Below, piece by piece: positions 44,299 to 56,717 of a stretch of DNA of 64,000 bases. Every line of letters starts with the position of its first letter. The stretch's first letter is position 1. Origin of the DNA: Nigrospora sphaerica (Eukaryota; Ascomycota; Sordariomycetes; Amphisphaeriales; Apiosporaceae). The stretch is taken from assembly GCA_018287875.1 (NCBI GenBank), contig JAGVVL010000002.1:3472001-3536000 (forward strand), written 5' to 3'. Under the pieces are notes generated by a model, which searched no databases, was not told the origin of the DNA, and was given only the letters and a program-made list of their open reading frames with translations. The translations under genes were made by a program, and so were the position numbers.

Positions 44299-47200
44299 AT
44301 GGCGCCCACCATCGAGGAGCTGGACGCGATGGTCCGCGCCTTTTACGAGGGCCGCGGCGAGCAGGTGAGTGCCCGCGAGCACCCCGCGAAACGATTTGCG
44401 TCTTGCGCGCCGCCGAACCGCCCCTCATGGACTGACATCTCTTCCCCGCCTCCAGCAAAAAGCGGCCCAGACTGCTCTGAACCAGGTACGCAAGCCCATC
44501 CTTCCCCAGCGCCCCGACAAGTACTAACTCTCGCGCCTTAAGTTTAAAGAAGACCCCGACGCCTGGCTGCTCGTCGATAAGATCCTGTCCGACGCCTCGT
44601 ACCCACAAACCAAGTGTAAGTACTCTCTGTTCGCTCGCTCCTCCCTCCCGCGGCCCGCCTCCCGGGGCTCGGCGGACGAAGCGGCAGGACGCCCGTGGCT
44701 GACGCGCCAGCAGACCTCGGCCTCCAGGTCCTCGACCATGTAATCTTGACAAGGTGGAAGGTGCTGCCGCGCGAGCAGTGCCTGGGCATCCGCAACTTCA
44801 TCGTCAACTTCATCATACAGTGCTCGAGCTCTGAAGAGTCCCTTAAGGCCCAGCGCACCCTACTGAACAAGCTCAACCTGGTGCTCATCTCCATACTGAA
44901 GCAGGAGTGGCCGCACAACTGGCCCACCTTCATCAACGAGATCATTTCGTCGTGCCGGACCAACCTCTCTATATGCGAAAACAACATGATCATCCTGCGC
45001 CTTCTGTCCGAGGAGGTCTTCGACTACTCGGCCGACCAGATGACCTCAGCCAAGACGCGGAATCTCAAGACCACCATGTGCAACGAGTTCTCGCAGATCT
45101 TCCAGCTGTGCCAGGAGATTCTCACCTCTGCTAACCAGGCCAGCCTGGTCAAGGCCACGCTCGAGACCTTATTACGCTTCTGTAACTGGATCCCGCTCGG
45201 CTACATCTTCGAGACGCCCCTGATCGAGACGCTGCGCACGCGCTTCCTCGAGATTCCCGAGTTCCGCAATATCACACTGCAGGTTTTCACCGAGATCGGC
45301 GGCCTCACGACCGCCGCGCCGGGCCAGCCCAAGGCCTACAGCGAGGAGCTGGTCAAGATGTTCTGCGAGGTTCTCACCACGGTGGCCAAAATCATTCCCC
45401 TCGAGCTGGACCTCAAGAGCACCTACCCGCAGAGCAACTCGCGCGACCAGGAGTTCATCCAGAACCTGGCCCTCTTCCTGTGCAACTTCTTCGGCCAGCA
45501 CGTCAGCCTCATTGAGAACCTGCCGAACCGCGACTTCCTGACGCACGGCCACTTCTACCTGATCCGGATATCCCAGATCGAGGACCGCGAGATCTTCAAG
45601 ATCACCCTCGACTACTGGCTGAAGCTGGTGCAGGACCTCTACGAGGAGATGCAGGCCGCGCCCATGCAGGAGATGGCCCCCCTGATGCTTGGGGCGACGG
45701 GCTCCATCGGCGGCGCGCCCAACCCCAACATGCTCAACAACATCCCGCTGCGCATGCACAAGTTCAAGGAAGTGCTGTCCAACCTGCGCGTCGTCATGAT
45801 TGAGAAGATGGTGCGTCCCGAGGAGGTCCTCATTGTCGAGAACGACGAGGGCGAGATTGTGCGCGAATTCGTCAAGGAGAGCGACACCGTTCAGTTGTAC
45901 AAGACCATCCGGGAGTGCTTGGTCTACCTGACACACTTGGACGTGGTCGACACGGAGCACATCATGACGGAGAAGCTGCAGAAGCAGGTTGACGGCACCG
46001 AGTGGTCGTGGCACAACTGCAACGTCCTCTGCTGGGCCATCGGATCCATCTCGCTGGCCATGAACGAGGAGACGGAGAAGCGGTTCCTGGTCACCGTCAT
46101 CAAAGACCTGCTGGGTCTGACCGAGATGAAGCGTGGCAAGGACAACAAGGCCGTTGTCGCCAGCAACATTATGTACATTGTTGGCCAATACCCTCGCTTC
46201 TTAAAGGCCCACTGGAAGTTCCTGAAGACCGTGGTTAACAAGCTATTCGAGTTCATGCACGAGTCCCACGAGGGCGTCCAGGACATGGCCTGCGACACCT
46301 TCATCAAGATTGCCCGGCAGTGCCGCCGTCACTTTGTTGCGCTCCAGCCGAGCGAAGTCGAGCCCTTCATCGACGAGATCGTTCGCAACCTCGCCCGCAT
46401 CACGTGCGACCTCACGCCCCAGCAGGTCCACACCTTCTACGAGGCCTGCGGTTACATGGTCAACGCCCAGGGCAACAAGCACATGCAGGAGAGGCTGTTG
46501 GCTGACCTGATGGCGGCCCCGAACGCCGCCTGGGACGAGATCATTCGCGCGGCGACGGCCGACCCCAACGTGCTGCAGGACGCCGACACCATCAAGATCA
46601 TCGGCAACATTATGAAGACGAACGTGTCGGCCTGCTCTTCGGTGGGACCCTACTTTGGACCCCAGATTGGCCGCATCTACCTGGACATGCTCCAAATGTA
46701 CCGCGCCACGAGTCAACTGATCTCCGAGGCCGTGGCCCGCGATGGCGACCTAGCCCCGCGTATGCCCAAGGTTCGAGGACTCCGGACGATCAAGAAGGAG
46801 ATTCTCAAGCTCATCGAGACCTACGTCGACAAGGCCGAGGACCTGCAAGCCGTGCGCGGCCAGATGGTGCCTCAGCTGCTTGACTCTGTCCTGGTTGACT
46901 ACAACCGTAACGTCCCCGGCGCCAGGGATGCCGAAGTCCTGAAGGCCATGTCGACTATCATCAGCAAACTTACCGTGAGTGCTCCGTGCCCGCGTCGGCC
47001 GCCGCGCGACGACCCGCGCCTTGTGCTAACCGTCGTTAGGGACTTATGGAGGACCAAGTGCCCATTATCATGCAGAACGTCTTCGAGTGCACCCTGGAGA
47101 TGATCAACAAGGACTTCTCCGAGTTCCCGGAGCACCGCGTCGAGTTCTTCAACCTGCTGCGAGCCATCAACCTGCACTGTTTCCCGGCGCTCCTGAAGCT

Positions 47201-47900
47201 GGATAACCGCCAGTTCAAATTCGTCATTGACGCGTGCATGTGGGCCAGCAAGCACGATAACCGCGACGTCGAGGGGGCCGGTCTTAACATGTGCTTGGAG
47301 CTCGTGACCAACATCGCCGAGAAGACGGATGTGCAGACAGCGAATGCTTTCTTCCAGCAGTTCTTCATCACCATCCTGCAGGACGTCTTCTTCGTCCTCA
47401 CGGACCCGGATCACAAAGCCGGCTTCAAGACGCAGTCTATGCTGCTGATGAAGCTCTTCAACTACGTGATGCCGGCCGAGGGCGGTACGCCCAAGATCCA
47501 GGGCCCCATCTACACGGACCAGGCGCCTTCGGGCACGTCGAACCGCGATTTCCTTATTAACTTCGTGGGAACTCTCCTGAGCAAGGCGTTCCCCAACCTG
47601 CAGCTGTACGTGACCCGTCCCCTGTGCCCGTGCCTCTCTTTCTGACCTCTTTTCCCCTCTAGTGCGCAAATCAACATCTTCATTGAGGGGTTGTTTACGC
47701 TCAACAACCAGTACGACAAGTTCCGGCTGAACCTGCGGGACTTCCTCATCTCGCTCAAGGAGTTCGCCGGCGACAATGCCGAGCTCTTCGTGGTGGAGAA
47801 GGAACAAGAGGCCCGCGACAAGATCTCGGCAGATCACGAGCGCCGGTCCAAGGTGGGCGGCTTGTTGAAGCCTTCCGAGATCGAGGAGGACGAGTTGTGA
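44299..47900 (+). CDS. CRM1: Exportin-1 / CRM1 nuclear export receptor
   Basis: Karyopherin that exports leucine-rich-NES cargo with Ran-GTP through nuclear pores. Six exons: 44299-44364, 44456-44485 (only 30 bases), 44543-44615, 44714-46974, 47040-47605 and 47663-47900, giving 1077 residues, the usual size. The N-terminal importin-beta/CRIME region includes WLLVDKILSDAS, RWKVLPREQC and LKQEWPHNWPTFINEI. The central HEAT repeats around the NES groove include WAIGSISLAMNEE and RGKDNKAVVASNIMYIVGQY. The position equivalent to human Cys528 is Thr526, in LLGLTEMKRGKD. The C-terminal segment ends KPSEIEEDEL, an acidic tail. All exon joins keep frame with GTNNGT donors. The gene is complete and shows no anomaly apart from the very short second exon. 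Confidence 0.98.
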
Positions 47901-49964
47901 CGGTCCGAGGAGTTCAGGAACGAGTTTGCGCCACGGCGCGTCTCAGAAGCGAACGCAGGCTTGGCGACGGATGGTCAAGCGATGGGGGGCGGCTACGACG
48001 GATGGGATTTCTACGGCTTGTAGGCGTCACGGCGGCCCAGCCACGTTCCCAGGCCGCCGCGGCGTGGCCGGTGCCCCAACTTTTCTCTGTTTTAGGCGTG
48101 CGTGATACCAAGATAGAGTCCGCCGCGGACGGCAAAGGCAGGTTCGCCGAGGCGGCTCTTCTAACAGATGGCATGTATGAAGTGATGTTGGTGAGCGTGG
48201 GGCGCGGCGTGTGGCCCCTCTCTCAGCTTTTTCTAGACTCGGAAGGGGAGACGCCGGCCTTCCCCTTTGGTGGACTATGGCGACACGTTTCTGTGGTTAT
48301 TGACGGACTGTGGCACGATTCTCACGCGGACGCTGTCGATGCGGGGGAGACGGAAGTTTGAAGGAAACGAGGTCGTGCGGCACGCGAAAAAAGGGGCGAC
48401 GGATGGACAGACCGGCGGCGTTCTCCTTCCTCTTGCCTCCTCTTCCTCCCTCCTTTTATGTTCTTTCTTTCTCTATCTTCTCGACATCTTGCTCACCCTC
48501 ACCGAAGGGACGCGGCAGGCCCGATACGACTGTCAATATGTGGACGACGGAAGGGGGGGTTCTTTTTCCCAAGCGACCGAAACATCTGGCTCGGTTACCT
48601 GCATGCGGAATAGCGCTCTTGACCGTAACCGTGCAGTTTAAGTAGATAGAGGGCCCGGAGAGGGGGGCATGCCAAAACCGGTTCCCGCCCCCATATCAAA
48701 GAAACGTGATGAACCGCGCGCGATTTTGTTTGTGCGTGTGCGTGTGTACGGCGCCTGTTCACCTGGTGGGGTTTGGGTGATGTGCATATATCGTTCAGAT
48801 ATCGTTCAGATAGCGCCGGAAATGGGCGAAGACGTATGACGCCGAAAATATGGGTTTGCTGCCCTGTCACCTAGCGGAACCTCAGGGCCTCGCTAGAACA
48901 CGGCTGGCCTGGAGAGTAAGCAGGCAACCCGACACGATCCTGTATGGCCGAATGTCACATATGCATGTAATCAGTCACCAATTCGCCACTGCGGCATCGC
49001 CAAGCAGTCACAAAAAGTCCAGGGGCAGTATATTTCGATTCTATATATCTGTCGATTCGATCTTTTCCGCGTCACTGTTCGTTGGGCGACTGAATCGTGC
49101 CCCGCTCCCGTATTCTGCTTCCGCATCCATGCAATCCTGCGCCACGCACCGCGTGCTTCCAGTGGCGACTGATCCGCAACCTGGCCGCCGAAATAGACTC
49201 ACACCTTTCGGGGTTGAGCCCGGCGACACGACCGCGCGTGGCGGCAGGGCTGGGCCAGCCTGGGGATGCACCGGCGGCGTGGGCTTCGGCGAGAAAACAC
49301 GGGGCCCATCGGTGCAGTCCTCCCTCGCATGATATTGCCCAAGCGTCTTGTTTTTTTTTCCCGACATGCTTCATCCATCACATCATCTTCGACCCGTATT
49401 CCCCGGTATCCCCCGCCCGTAAACGACCGTGGCCGGGACGCACGCCTGGAGCAGACATGACCATATTATGTATCAAAAAAAGGAAAAAGAAAAAAGGCGT
49501 CCGTGATGCGTAACGTTGCCTCCCGTGGCGGGAAGACAGTGGGGGACCGAATGCCGCTATATACGGAATGGCACAGCCGTGGCCGCCACGCACCGTGGCC
49601 GCCACGCCCAAGTCGGTTGTGTTAAAAATCGGATTATGCACAAAGAGACAGCGAGTGTCTGGTGCGGTGTAAGTGGTGTGTGCTGCGAGGACCACCGAAA
49701 CGCCGCACGATCCAAGGGGCAAATAAAGGAAGTAGTAGAAAGCGGAGCCATCGAATGGTAAAACGCCAGTGACACGTACGACCCCGCGAGGAGGAAAGGG
49801 AGAGGGGAGGGACGAAAAGGCGCCAATGGCCGGGTATCTTTGGAAGCAAGACTCAGAGAAGTGCAGGGACGGCAATATCAACACGTCATGGCAGCATGCG
49901 CATCCACGTCGTCCACCCCAAGGCAAGTTAGGGGCGAAGAGGGCAGCGCGACGTCGTCAAACCC
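47901..49964. other. Convergent intergenic region, 2 kb
   Basis: 3' flanks of CRM1 (+) and the mucin-like membrane protein (-). The open frames at 47897-48361 and 49041-49513 have no motif and mixed codon use. No gene is supported. Confidence 0.5.
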
Positions 49965-51485
49965 CTAGAAGTTCTGGGAGATGCCGGCGCTCTGCTGGGG
50001 AAAGTGAGACGGGTTCTCGATGCGCGTGTTGCGGCGCGCGGGGTTGTCGCGGATGACGGGCTGACCACCGCCGAGCTGCTGCTGCTGCTGCTGGTTGTCG
50101 CTGTACGGGTTGCCGTACTGGTCGTAGTAGCCGGGCGACGCGGCGTTGCCGCCGTAGGCCACGCCGACGTCGCCATTTACGGAGCCTTCGGAACGGCCGG
50201 CGGCACTGTACGACGACGAGGCGTTGGAGGGGCCTCGGTGCACGTTTCCGTTGCGGGTTTCCGCGGCTGACGGACCCATGGCACCCAAGATCTCGCCTTC
50301 GGGAGATCGGGAACCATCGGACATCAGCGGTTCACCTGAGCGCCTGTCAGATTGATTACAACCCATCACGTCCGAGAAACCCGCACCTGCTGCGCCACCC
50401 GACATGGTGGTGGAAGCCTTGCGTCCCGTCGATCCGGCCAGCGTCGTGGAGCCCCAGCCCCGGTAGCCCGAAGACGTATCCTCCTTCATCTCGTAGGCAC
50501 CGCCCGCGCCGGCAGCGCCGACGTCGGGCAGCGTCGGGTCGGCGTTGGGGTTGTAGATGTAGTCCTCGACCTCTTTCCTGCGCTCCTCCTCGGCGTCCTT
50601 GCGTTGCTTGCGTTTCCGCCACAGAAAGATGCCGGCCACGACCAGAAGGGCCACGGCGACGATGGGCACCACTACAGCGACGGCGATCTTGCCGCCCTGG
50701 TTGAGCCCGCTGGAGCCCGAGTTGTCGCCAGACGAGATGATGTTGCCGCCCGCGCCCGTTGACGCGGGCCCGTCGACCGAGTCTCCGGTGGGTGTCGTCA
50801 CCAAGGTCGAGGTAACGACCACCATGACAGTGCTGCCATTGTCCGTCGTCTCAATTGTCGTCGTCACTACTTTGCTGGTCGGCTTGGCCGTGGTCGCCTT
50901 TGTCGTGGTACCGGCCTTGGTCGTGGCTGGTGACTCGTTTGTCGTCGTGGGCGTAGTCGGGCTGTTATTGTTGGTCGAGCTCGGGGGCGGCTCTGATGTG
51001 GGCGTGGTCGACGCCGGTGGCTGCGATGTGGGCGTTGTAGGCTCCGAGCTCGGCGGCGGTGCTGAAGTCGGTGTGGACTGTTGGGTAGACGTCGGTGGCG
51101 TGGTTTCGACCGAGGACGGTTCCGTACTGGACGCCGGCGGCGCCGTGGTCGGTGACGCCTCCGTGGTGGGCGAAGCCGCCGTGGTAGATGCGGCAGGGGC
51201 CGAGGTCGGCGTGTTAGCAGCAGCGGTGTCAGACGTGGGCGTGTCCGCCGCGGCTGTAGTGGTGCTTGTGTCAGCAGCCTTGCCCGTAACAGAGGTGGCA
51301 AGCGTAGTGGGAGAGGTGTTAGAGGAAGCGGCAGGTGTACTTGGGGTGGTAGATTCAGCAGTGGGAGGTGGATTTGAAGTGGCAGGTGTAGCGGGAGTGG
51401 CAGGTGGTGAACTCGACGGAGCCGCCGTCTCCGACGGTGCCGTCGTGTCCGCCGCGATGTCCGTACTTGTAGAGTTGGACGCCAT
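49965..51485 (-). CDS. Mucin-like single-pass membrane protein of unknown function
   Basis: A single coding exon of 506 residues. Residues 1-255 are almost entirely Ser, Thr, Pro and Ala and are probably heavily O-glycosylated. A Gly/Ser spacer leads to a membrane segment at about 264-288 (KIAVAVVVPIVAVALLVVAG) and a strong basic stop-transfer (WRKRKQRK). The cytoplasmic tail carries EEERRKEVEDYIYNPN and GYRGWGSTT, a pattern I associate with a conserved group of filamentous-fungal proteins, then a Gln repeat and a disordered end. There is no signal peptide, so the membrane segment would act as a reverse signal anchor. The start is the first ATG of the spliced message. A leader intron lies at 51523-51868. 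It could be a surface sensor, by layout only. Confidence 0.8.
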   Translation of the reverse strand: MASNSTSTDIAADTTAPSETAAPSSSPPATPATPATSNPPPTAESTTPSTPAASSNTSPTTLATSVTGKAADTSTTTAAADTPTSDTAAANTPTSAPAASTTAASPTTEASPTTAPPASSTEPSSVETTPPTSTQQSTPTSAPPPSSEPTTPTSQPPASTTPTSEPPPSSTNNNSPTTPTTTNESPATTKAGTTTKATTAKPTSKVVTTTIETTDNGSTVMVVVTSTLVTTPTGDSVDGPASTGAGGNIISSGDNSGSSGLNQGGKIAVAVVVPIVAVALLVVAGIFLWRKRKQRKDAEEERRKEVEDYIYNPNADPTLPDVGAAGAGGAYEMKEDTSSGYRGWGSTTLAGSTGRKASTTMSGGAAGAGFSDVMGCNQSDRRSGEPLMSDGSRSPEGEILGAMGPSAAETRNGNVHRGPSNASSSYSAAGRSEGSVNGDVGVAYGGNAASPGYYDQYGNPYSDNQQQQQQLGGGQPVIRDNPARRNTRIENPSHFPQQSAGISQNF

Positions 51486-51522
51486 TGTGAATTGTCTCGC
51501 GACTTTCACCGGGCCAGATTGC

Positions 51523-51868
51523 CTGCGGGGGGGGACCATGTTAGCAAGCCGAGCGGGAGAAAGAGCCGGACTGGTCGGGAAGCGAGGGAAGGGAGAGCCG
51601 AAGCGAGCGGCGGGAGGCGAGGCAATTGAATGGGACGACGGGCGACGGGCCCGCGGCTCTCGTCGCAATGGCAAGACGGTGGCGACGGGCGACGAGCGGC
51701 GGGGCGGCGGCGGCGATGCGATGGCCGCAAGCGCCGCCTGCACGTCTTCTGCAGTCTGCAGCGCTGACAGGACAGCGCAGGGCCGACCGGGCGGGCCATC
51801 CGAGCGCTTCGTCGTCCCATTTCGTCCTGGGCGCGGATGAAAGCGACGGCGAAAGAAAAAAAACGTAC
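51523..51868 (-). other. Predicted leader (5' UTR) intron of the mucin-like gene
   Basis: Read on the minus strand, a strong donor AAAG/GTACGT is followed 346 bases later by a pyrimidine-rich acceptor CCCCCCCCGCAG, 38 bases before the start codon. The roughly 200 bases upstream of the donor contain no ATG, so splicing makes 51485 the first start. Confidence 0.55.
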
Positions 51869-52967
51869 CTTTCAGTTGATTGCTTAGCCGATGCAGCGGC
51901 AGCTTGAGCAAAAAGACTGGATGAGAGGGCGGCAGGCCGTCACGCACAACGCGATAATGGAAGCAGGTGTGTTTCGAGTGTCGTCGACTTGAGACGCACG
52001 AGAGGGCGAGACAGGGAGGTAAAGTCCTTTTTGGCCAACGGCGCTCAGGCTTTCGTTCTTTGGGACGGGCCTGGGGAACCGGGCGGACCCCGGTCAGGGT
52101 GGCTGAGTAGCTTTTCCTACTTCGTGTCCAGGGCCTCGTGTCTCTCCCGGTTCATGTGAGACGAGATTAAACGATTGGACCGGAGGGCGTCGGGGCTAAT
52201 GCTGATCCGGATGGGCGACCAGGGCGAACAGGGCACCCAGGGCGGCGAGCTGCGACGGCTACTAGGCCTGCGAGGGGGAGCCCGGCATGCGACAGCTGTC
52301 TCAGGGCGCGAATTGACGTTTTGCCCGTCCGAATTGACTTTCCTGCCGCGAAGGCGAGGATGGAATTTCTGACAGCTTTGCGGGCCGAGAGGGGCGAAGG
52401 AGGGGAAAGGAGGACGAGACAAATGCTGGAATGAATGCGTATGTGTACGACGCCGCCGTCGATTGGGGACGAGGGCCGGGCGGCTGCAGATAAAAAGACG
52501 TGAACGGAAAGGCCCCTTGGCGGTACCGGGGTCGCTGTGAAGGGGGCCGACGTGTGTACGGAGAGGTACGAAAGTAGCAGGAGTTGGAAGTACAGAGGCA
52601 ATGAGTGATCTAGGTACCCCCGACTCTCCGTAGCACACCAGGACTGGTTAGGTAGGGCCCAAGGTTCGGTTGGTTCAGCTGCAACGGGACCGGCGCTGGT
52701 GCTGGTTGCCGGTGCTGGCGTTGGCGTTGCTGGCTGACAGCAGGATGGGTGGTGATTGGGCTAGGGGGAAACGGCCGTTGTCACTGTGCAGCAGCAGGAG
52801 CAGCACGCTCGAGGCGCAGGTAGGCAGAGGCAGCGCGGAGCGCGCGAATGAGAGGCGGCGTAACGCGAGGGGGCGTGAAGAGAAGGGGGGAAAAACAAAT
52901 GTACTCGGAACTGCGGCTGGGCTTGACGGGCCGGGGGGTGTGCGTGTGGGCGTGTGGCAGAGGCGAA

Positions 52968-53028
52968 CAGACAGACAGACAGCAGTCAGTCGGACGGATG
53001 GCCGTGATGCAGAGCAGACAGACAGACA
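52968..53028. repeat. Two short CAGA repeat tracts
   Basis: Each tract has three to four CAGA units (52968-52983 and 53014-53028), within the long gene-free region. Confidence 0.75.
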
Positions 53029-56000
53029 ACGGGCGAGATGGGCAAAGACGAGCGAGACAAGAGGAAGTAAGGAAGTGATGCAGCGTCGATCGGGCGGCAC
53101 TGACTGCCTGGAGGGAATCAAGGAAACCTCTCCCCTGTCGAGTCTGATGTCAACCACTCAATTTCTTCCCGGCCAAAAAAGGCGAGCGAGCCCGCGAGAA
53201 AGACCGTCGCTGTCGCCTATTCTCTCCTGATTCCTTGGGGATCGAAGCAACCGGGGGGGTGATGGCGGCGCCAGAACCAAGAAGACCCTCTCCCGCCCGG
53301 GTTGGCTTGGGCCGTCTTGGGTGGGGAATGACAGGGAGGCGACGGCGAAAGGCGTGCAGACGCCGCAGGGGTCGGTCGCTAGTCAATTTCTGTTTTGGGT
53401 CCGTTTCCGTTGCAGCGCCCAGTTGTCTGGTCCGTAATGAATGGAGCTGGAATGGGGGGGTTTGGGTCAGGTTTGGAATTGAGATGGTCCCCCGTCGTGG
53501 CCGCGACCAATTCCACCGGGCCGGCCAGCGTACTTTCGAAGGGATGCACTGCCGTGAGCACTGAGGAATTGGATGTTTGAGAGTGCCCGTGATTAATCGT
53601 ACCGGCTCGAGAAACGCGTGATTTGGGGAATGTGTCGACTGTGATTGCCTGGTGTGGGCAAGCAAATGGGCGTGTTCGCACCGGGTGTCGTGCCGTAATC
53701 AGTGGCAGATGAAGATAATAAGAAAACGCCTCCGTTTTCCTCTCCTCTCTCACATACGTTCTCTGGCTCTCGCTTCTGTCTCCCGTCTTCGCGCCTCGGC
53801 AGAAAGAGAGGAAGAAAAAAAAGAGGCTATCGTCGAACCGAGCGTCCGTGCTGGCAGACGGGTTAAATAGCGATCGGTGGAAGCCGAACGGAATGATTGC
53901 CTTTCGCAGGCGTGTTCATGCCAACCTCGATGGGGCGGCGCGGAGTAATGGGCCCGTTTGCCGGCTGGGCCGCCGAACTGCCGCCTAACTATGGAAGGGA
54001 AGGACGGATGGAGGAGAGGTACCTCTTCCGTGCGGAATAGTGTTTCCTCCGTGTATCCACGTCAACGCGTCCCAGGCGTTTTAAGGACCGGCTCGGTTCC
54101 TTTGCAAGGAGAACCTTGGGCGAGCCTGGGGCGGCCACTCAGCCTGTGACGGCGGGGAAGAAAAAGCGCCCTACGACTGGGCCGGGGCTGACTAGGTGCT
54201 TCTTTGCCGGACGGGAGCTTGACTCAAAGCTGACAAGTCGCGTCGTGCCGATGATGCCCTCACCAGCCTCGCCACTCTCTCCTCGGCCGTGGACAAGCGT
54301 CGGGAATCCCTTGGAGGGGGGTGCTGGCGCAATTTGGGCTGGATTCCGCTTCCGTCAGAGCGCTGCGTCTTTCCTTTGGCGCCGTAAATGACAGAGATGA
54401 GGTCGATGTTTCGTATGTAGGTAGGGTGGCGTTTGCGGGGGGGGGGGCGGAATTGACAGCTGCCGGCCGTACGCACAGCCCAACCCTCACTCTATACGGG
54501 CAACGGTACAGCCTCAGGGATGGATGGAATGGAAGACAACAGTGGCAGTGTTAGTAGCAGCAGCCGCTGCAGTAGCTGCAGTAGCAAGCTTTGGCTATCA
54601 GCCTTTCCAAGCGCTCCTCGGCTCGCTCGCGCCCTCGCGGCCCCAGCTCTGAAACTTCCGGGCCCTTGTCATCAATGACGGCCGCCGAGAGGGCGTAGCT
54701 CGGTTGTCAGGTCGGAACTTGTCAGATTGTCACAAAACGTCGTCAATGCTGGTGTTGCTTGAGCTGGTCGGTCATCAGCGCGGCCCGGCCTCGACGACGG
54801 CCCAGCTATGAATAGCACAAAGCAGCCTCTCCACCTACCTTGTCAAGCAGCGCGGGGATGCCCGCCGCACGTCGTCACTATGATTGTGGACTCGGATCGA
54901 CCGAGTAGTGGTCGGTGTGTCGTTCCTCCAGACAACGGTGGCTTCTGGGAGCGCGAGGGGTATCGGGGTATTGCGCGATGCCGTGGAACCCGGCGCGTAG
55001 GACGCTCCAGGTGCCGGTGAGCTATTGTGTTGCCTGCGGCGTGGTCAAGGAGAGGGAAAAGACGAAAAAGGACTCTCTGGCGGTCAATACTTGAACTGCG
55101 CCGCCAGCTTGCCGGTTGCTTCTTTCGTGGCCTATGAGCTGTCCTGTCTTGCTATCTTGCAGGGCCGGCCAGCTGGGGGCGAGAGAGAGGGAGAAAGGGA
55201 GAGTACGGTAGCGACTATAAGGTTGCTTGCCCGACGTCCCGGAGTCGACCCCCGTAACCGGTTCGGATCGGACAGACTAACTGGATACACGGGGGCAGAT
55301 ATGTACGACCCTGGAGACAAGTCCCTGCTTCTACTCTTCTTCGCTGTACGTGCATGATACATACATTCCCCGACCCTTCGCGCTGCATGCCGGCTCGCCC
55401 GTTCTCGTTGCCTCCATCGTCAACGCGTCCGGGGGCTGTCTTGCGTGCGGCTTCAGCCGGCGATAGCTCACGGCCAGCTTACATATGTCAACCAATGATC
55501 CCCCCTTGAGCTTGCCATGGTCATGTCCTCCTCGGCCAGGCGCTTGCCAAGCTTCCTGGCCCCAAGATTACGGTGCATGCTCGGATCCCCAACTCTACTG
55601 GCTAGCCCATGCTCGCGGGCGGCCTGCATATGCGGCTTGCTGGCTCCGCCTCCTGAAAAAAGGCGGGAGGCGGACAGGTTGGGAGACGGCAAAGAGGGGT
55701 CGGGAGAACGAGGGCGAGGGGGGGCAAGAGTGCGTATGGATGCACGCACGCATTCGGGCCTCTTTCATTTCCCCCCTCTGTCCTTTCACCCTTTTCCCCG
55801 CATGTGTCCCGCACGAATCCCATCTCGTGAAGCCGTGCTTCTAGGGTCTACGAGGATAATGTACCGGTGTTGCGCTTGCCGATTCGCGGGATGTGGCCGA
55901 GGTGGCCGCGACGGCAGTTGTACCGAATCTCGTATTCTGTATCTCACACGTAGGACTTACCGGTTGCTTCTTAGGTTAACAAGTGCGAAGATAGCTTCGG

Positions 56001-56703
56001 CTTGGGCGACCCGCCGCAACGGCACCGAAGCGGTGTGCTCATCATCATCAGTAGCAGCCGGGCCGATGGACGAGGAGGACCCTCCTAGAGCTTTCTGTCG
56101 ATTGTCAATTACATACCATTTCCTGCCGTCATATGTGAGCTCCTTGCGCAAGTGCGACGGTACGCAGATGGAGGAGCAGCATGCCAACCCTCGCACAGCA
56201 CCGTGTAGAAACCGCAACGCAGAGCCAACCACTCTCGGATGACGGCTGTCCTCGTAGCTTTTTTGCCAGCCAGGAGACGTGGTGCCCTTTCACCGAGCCG
56301 TCGCTTTCCTTCTCCGATGCCTCTTCTTTTTTTTTTCGGGGTGCCGCAGTCAGGCGGCGATCAGATCGATCGGGGCCTCCAGCGCACCCAAGCCACTGGG
56401 GCATCAGCTAATGGCCAGACGGCGCCGGCACCAGGCGGAGCGACCTACAAGAGGGTGTGGGATGGAACGGATCATGGCCCTCACGACCGATGCGAGGGCG
56501 GTTGCTTAGCAGAACGGGCGGAGAAGAGGGGAGGGGATTTCTGCTCATGAAGCTTCGCCTCAGCCCTTCGGCCCTTTGCTGATTGGGTACCAGAACCTCC
56601 AAGCAAAAACAGCACGGGGGAGGGTACCGGCGGCAACTCTAAAGAGGACGCCATCGCCGGCGCAGCAGCACAAGCAAGCAGAGCTGGCACACGCGCGGGC
56701 GAA

Positions 56704-56717
56704 CCCCCCCCCCCCCC
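56704..56717. repeat. Homopolymer run of 14 C
   Basis: Uninterrupted C tract in the gene-free region; its length may be imprecise. Confidence 0.75.

Noticed and set aside
45172..46188. 338-codon minus-strand frame
   Set aside because: Antisense to CRM1 exon 4, which is unmistakable.
50599..51840. 413-codon plus-strand frame rich in Val, Gly and Ala
   Set aside because: It is antisense to the Ser/Thr/Pro-rich mucin-like gene, and its composition is what complementing such repeats produces.
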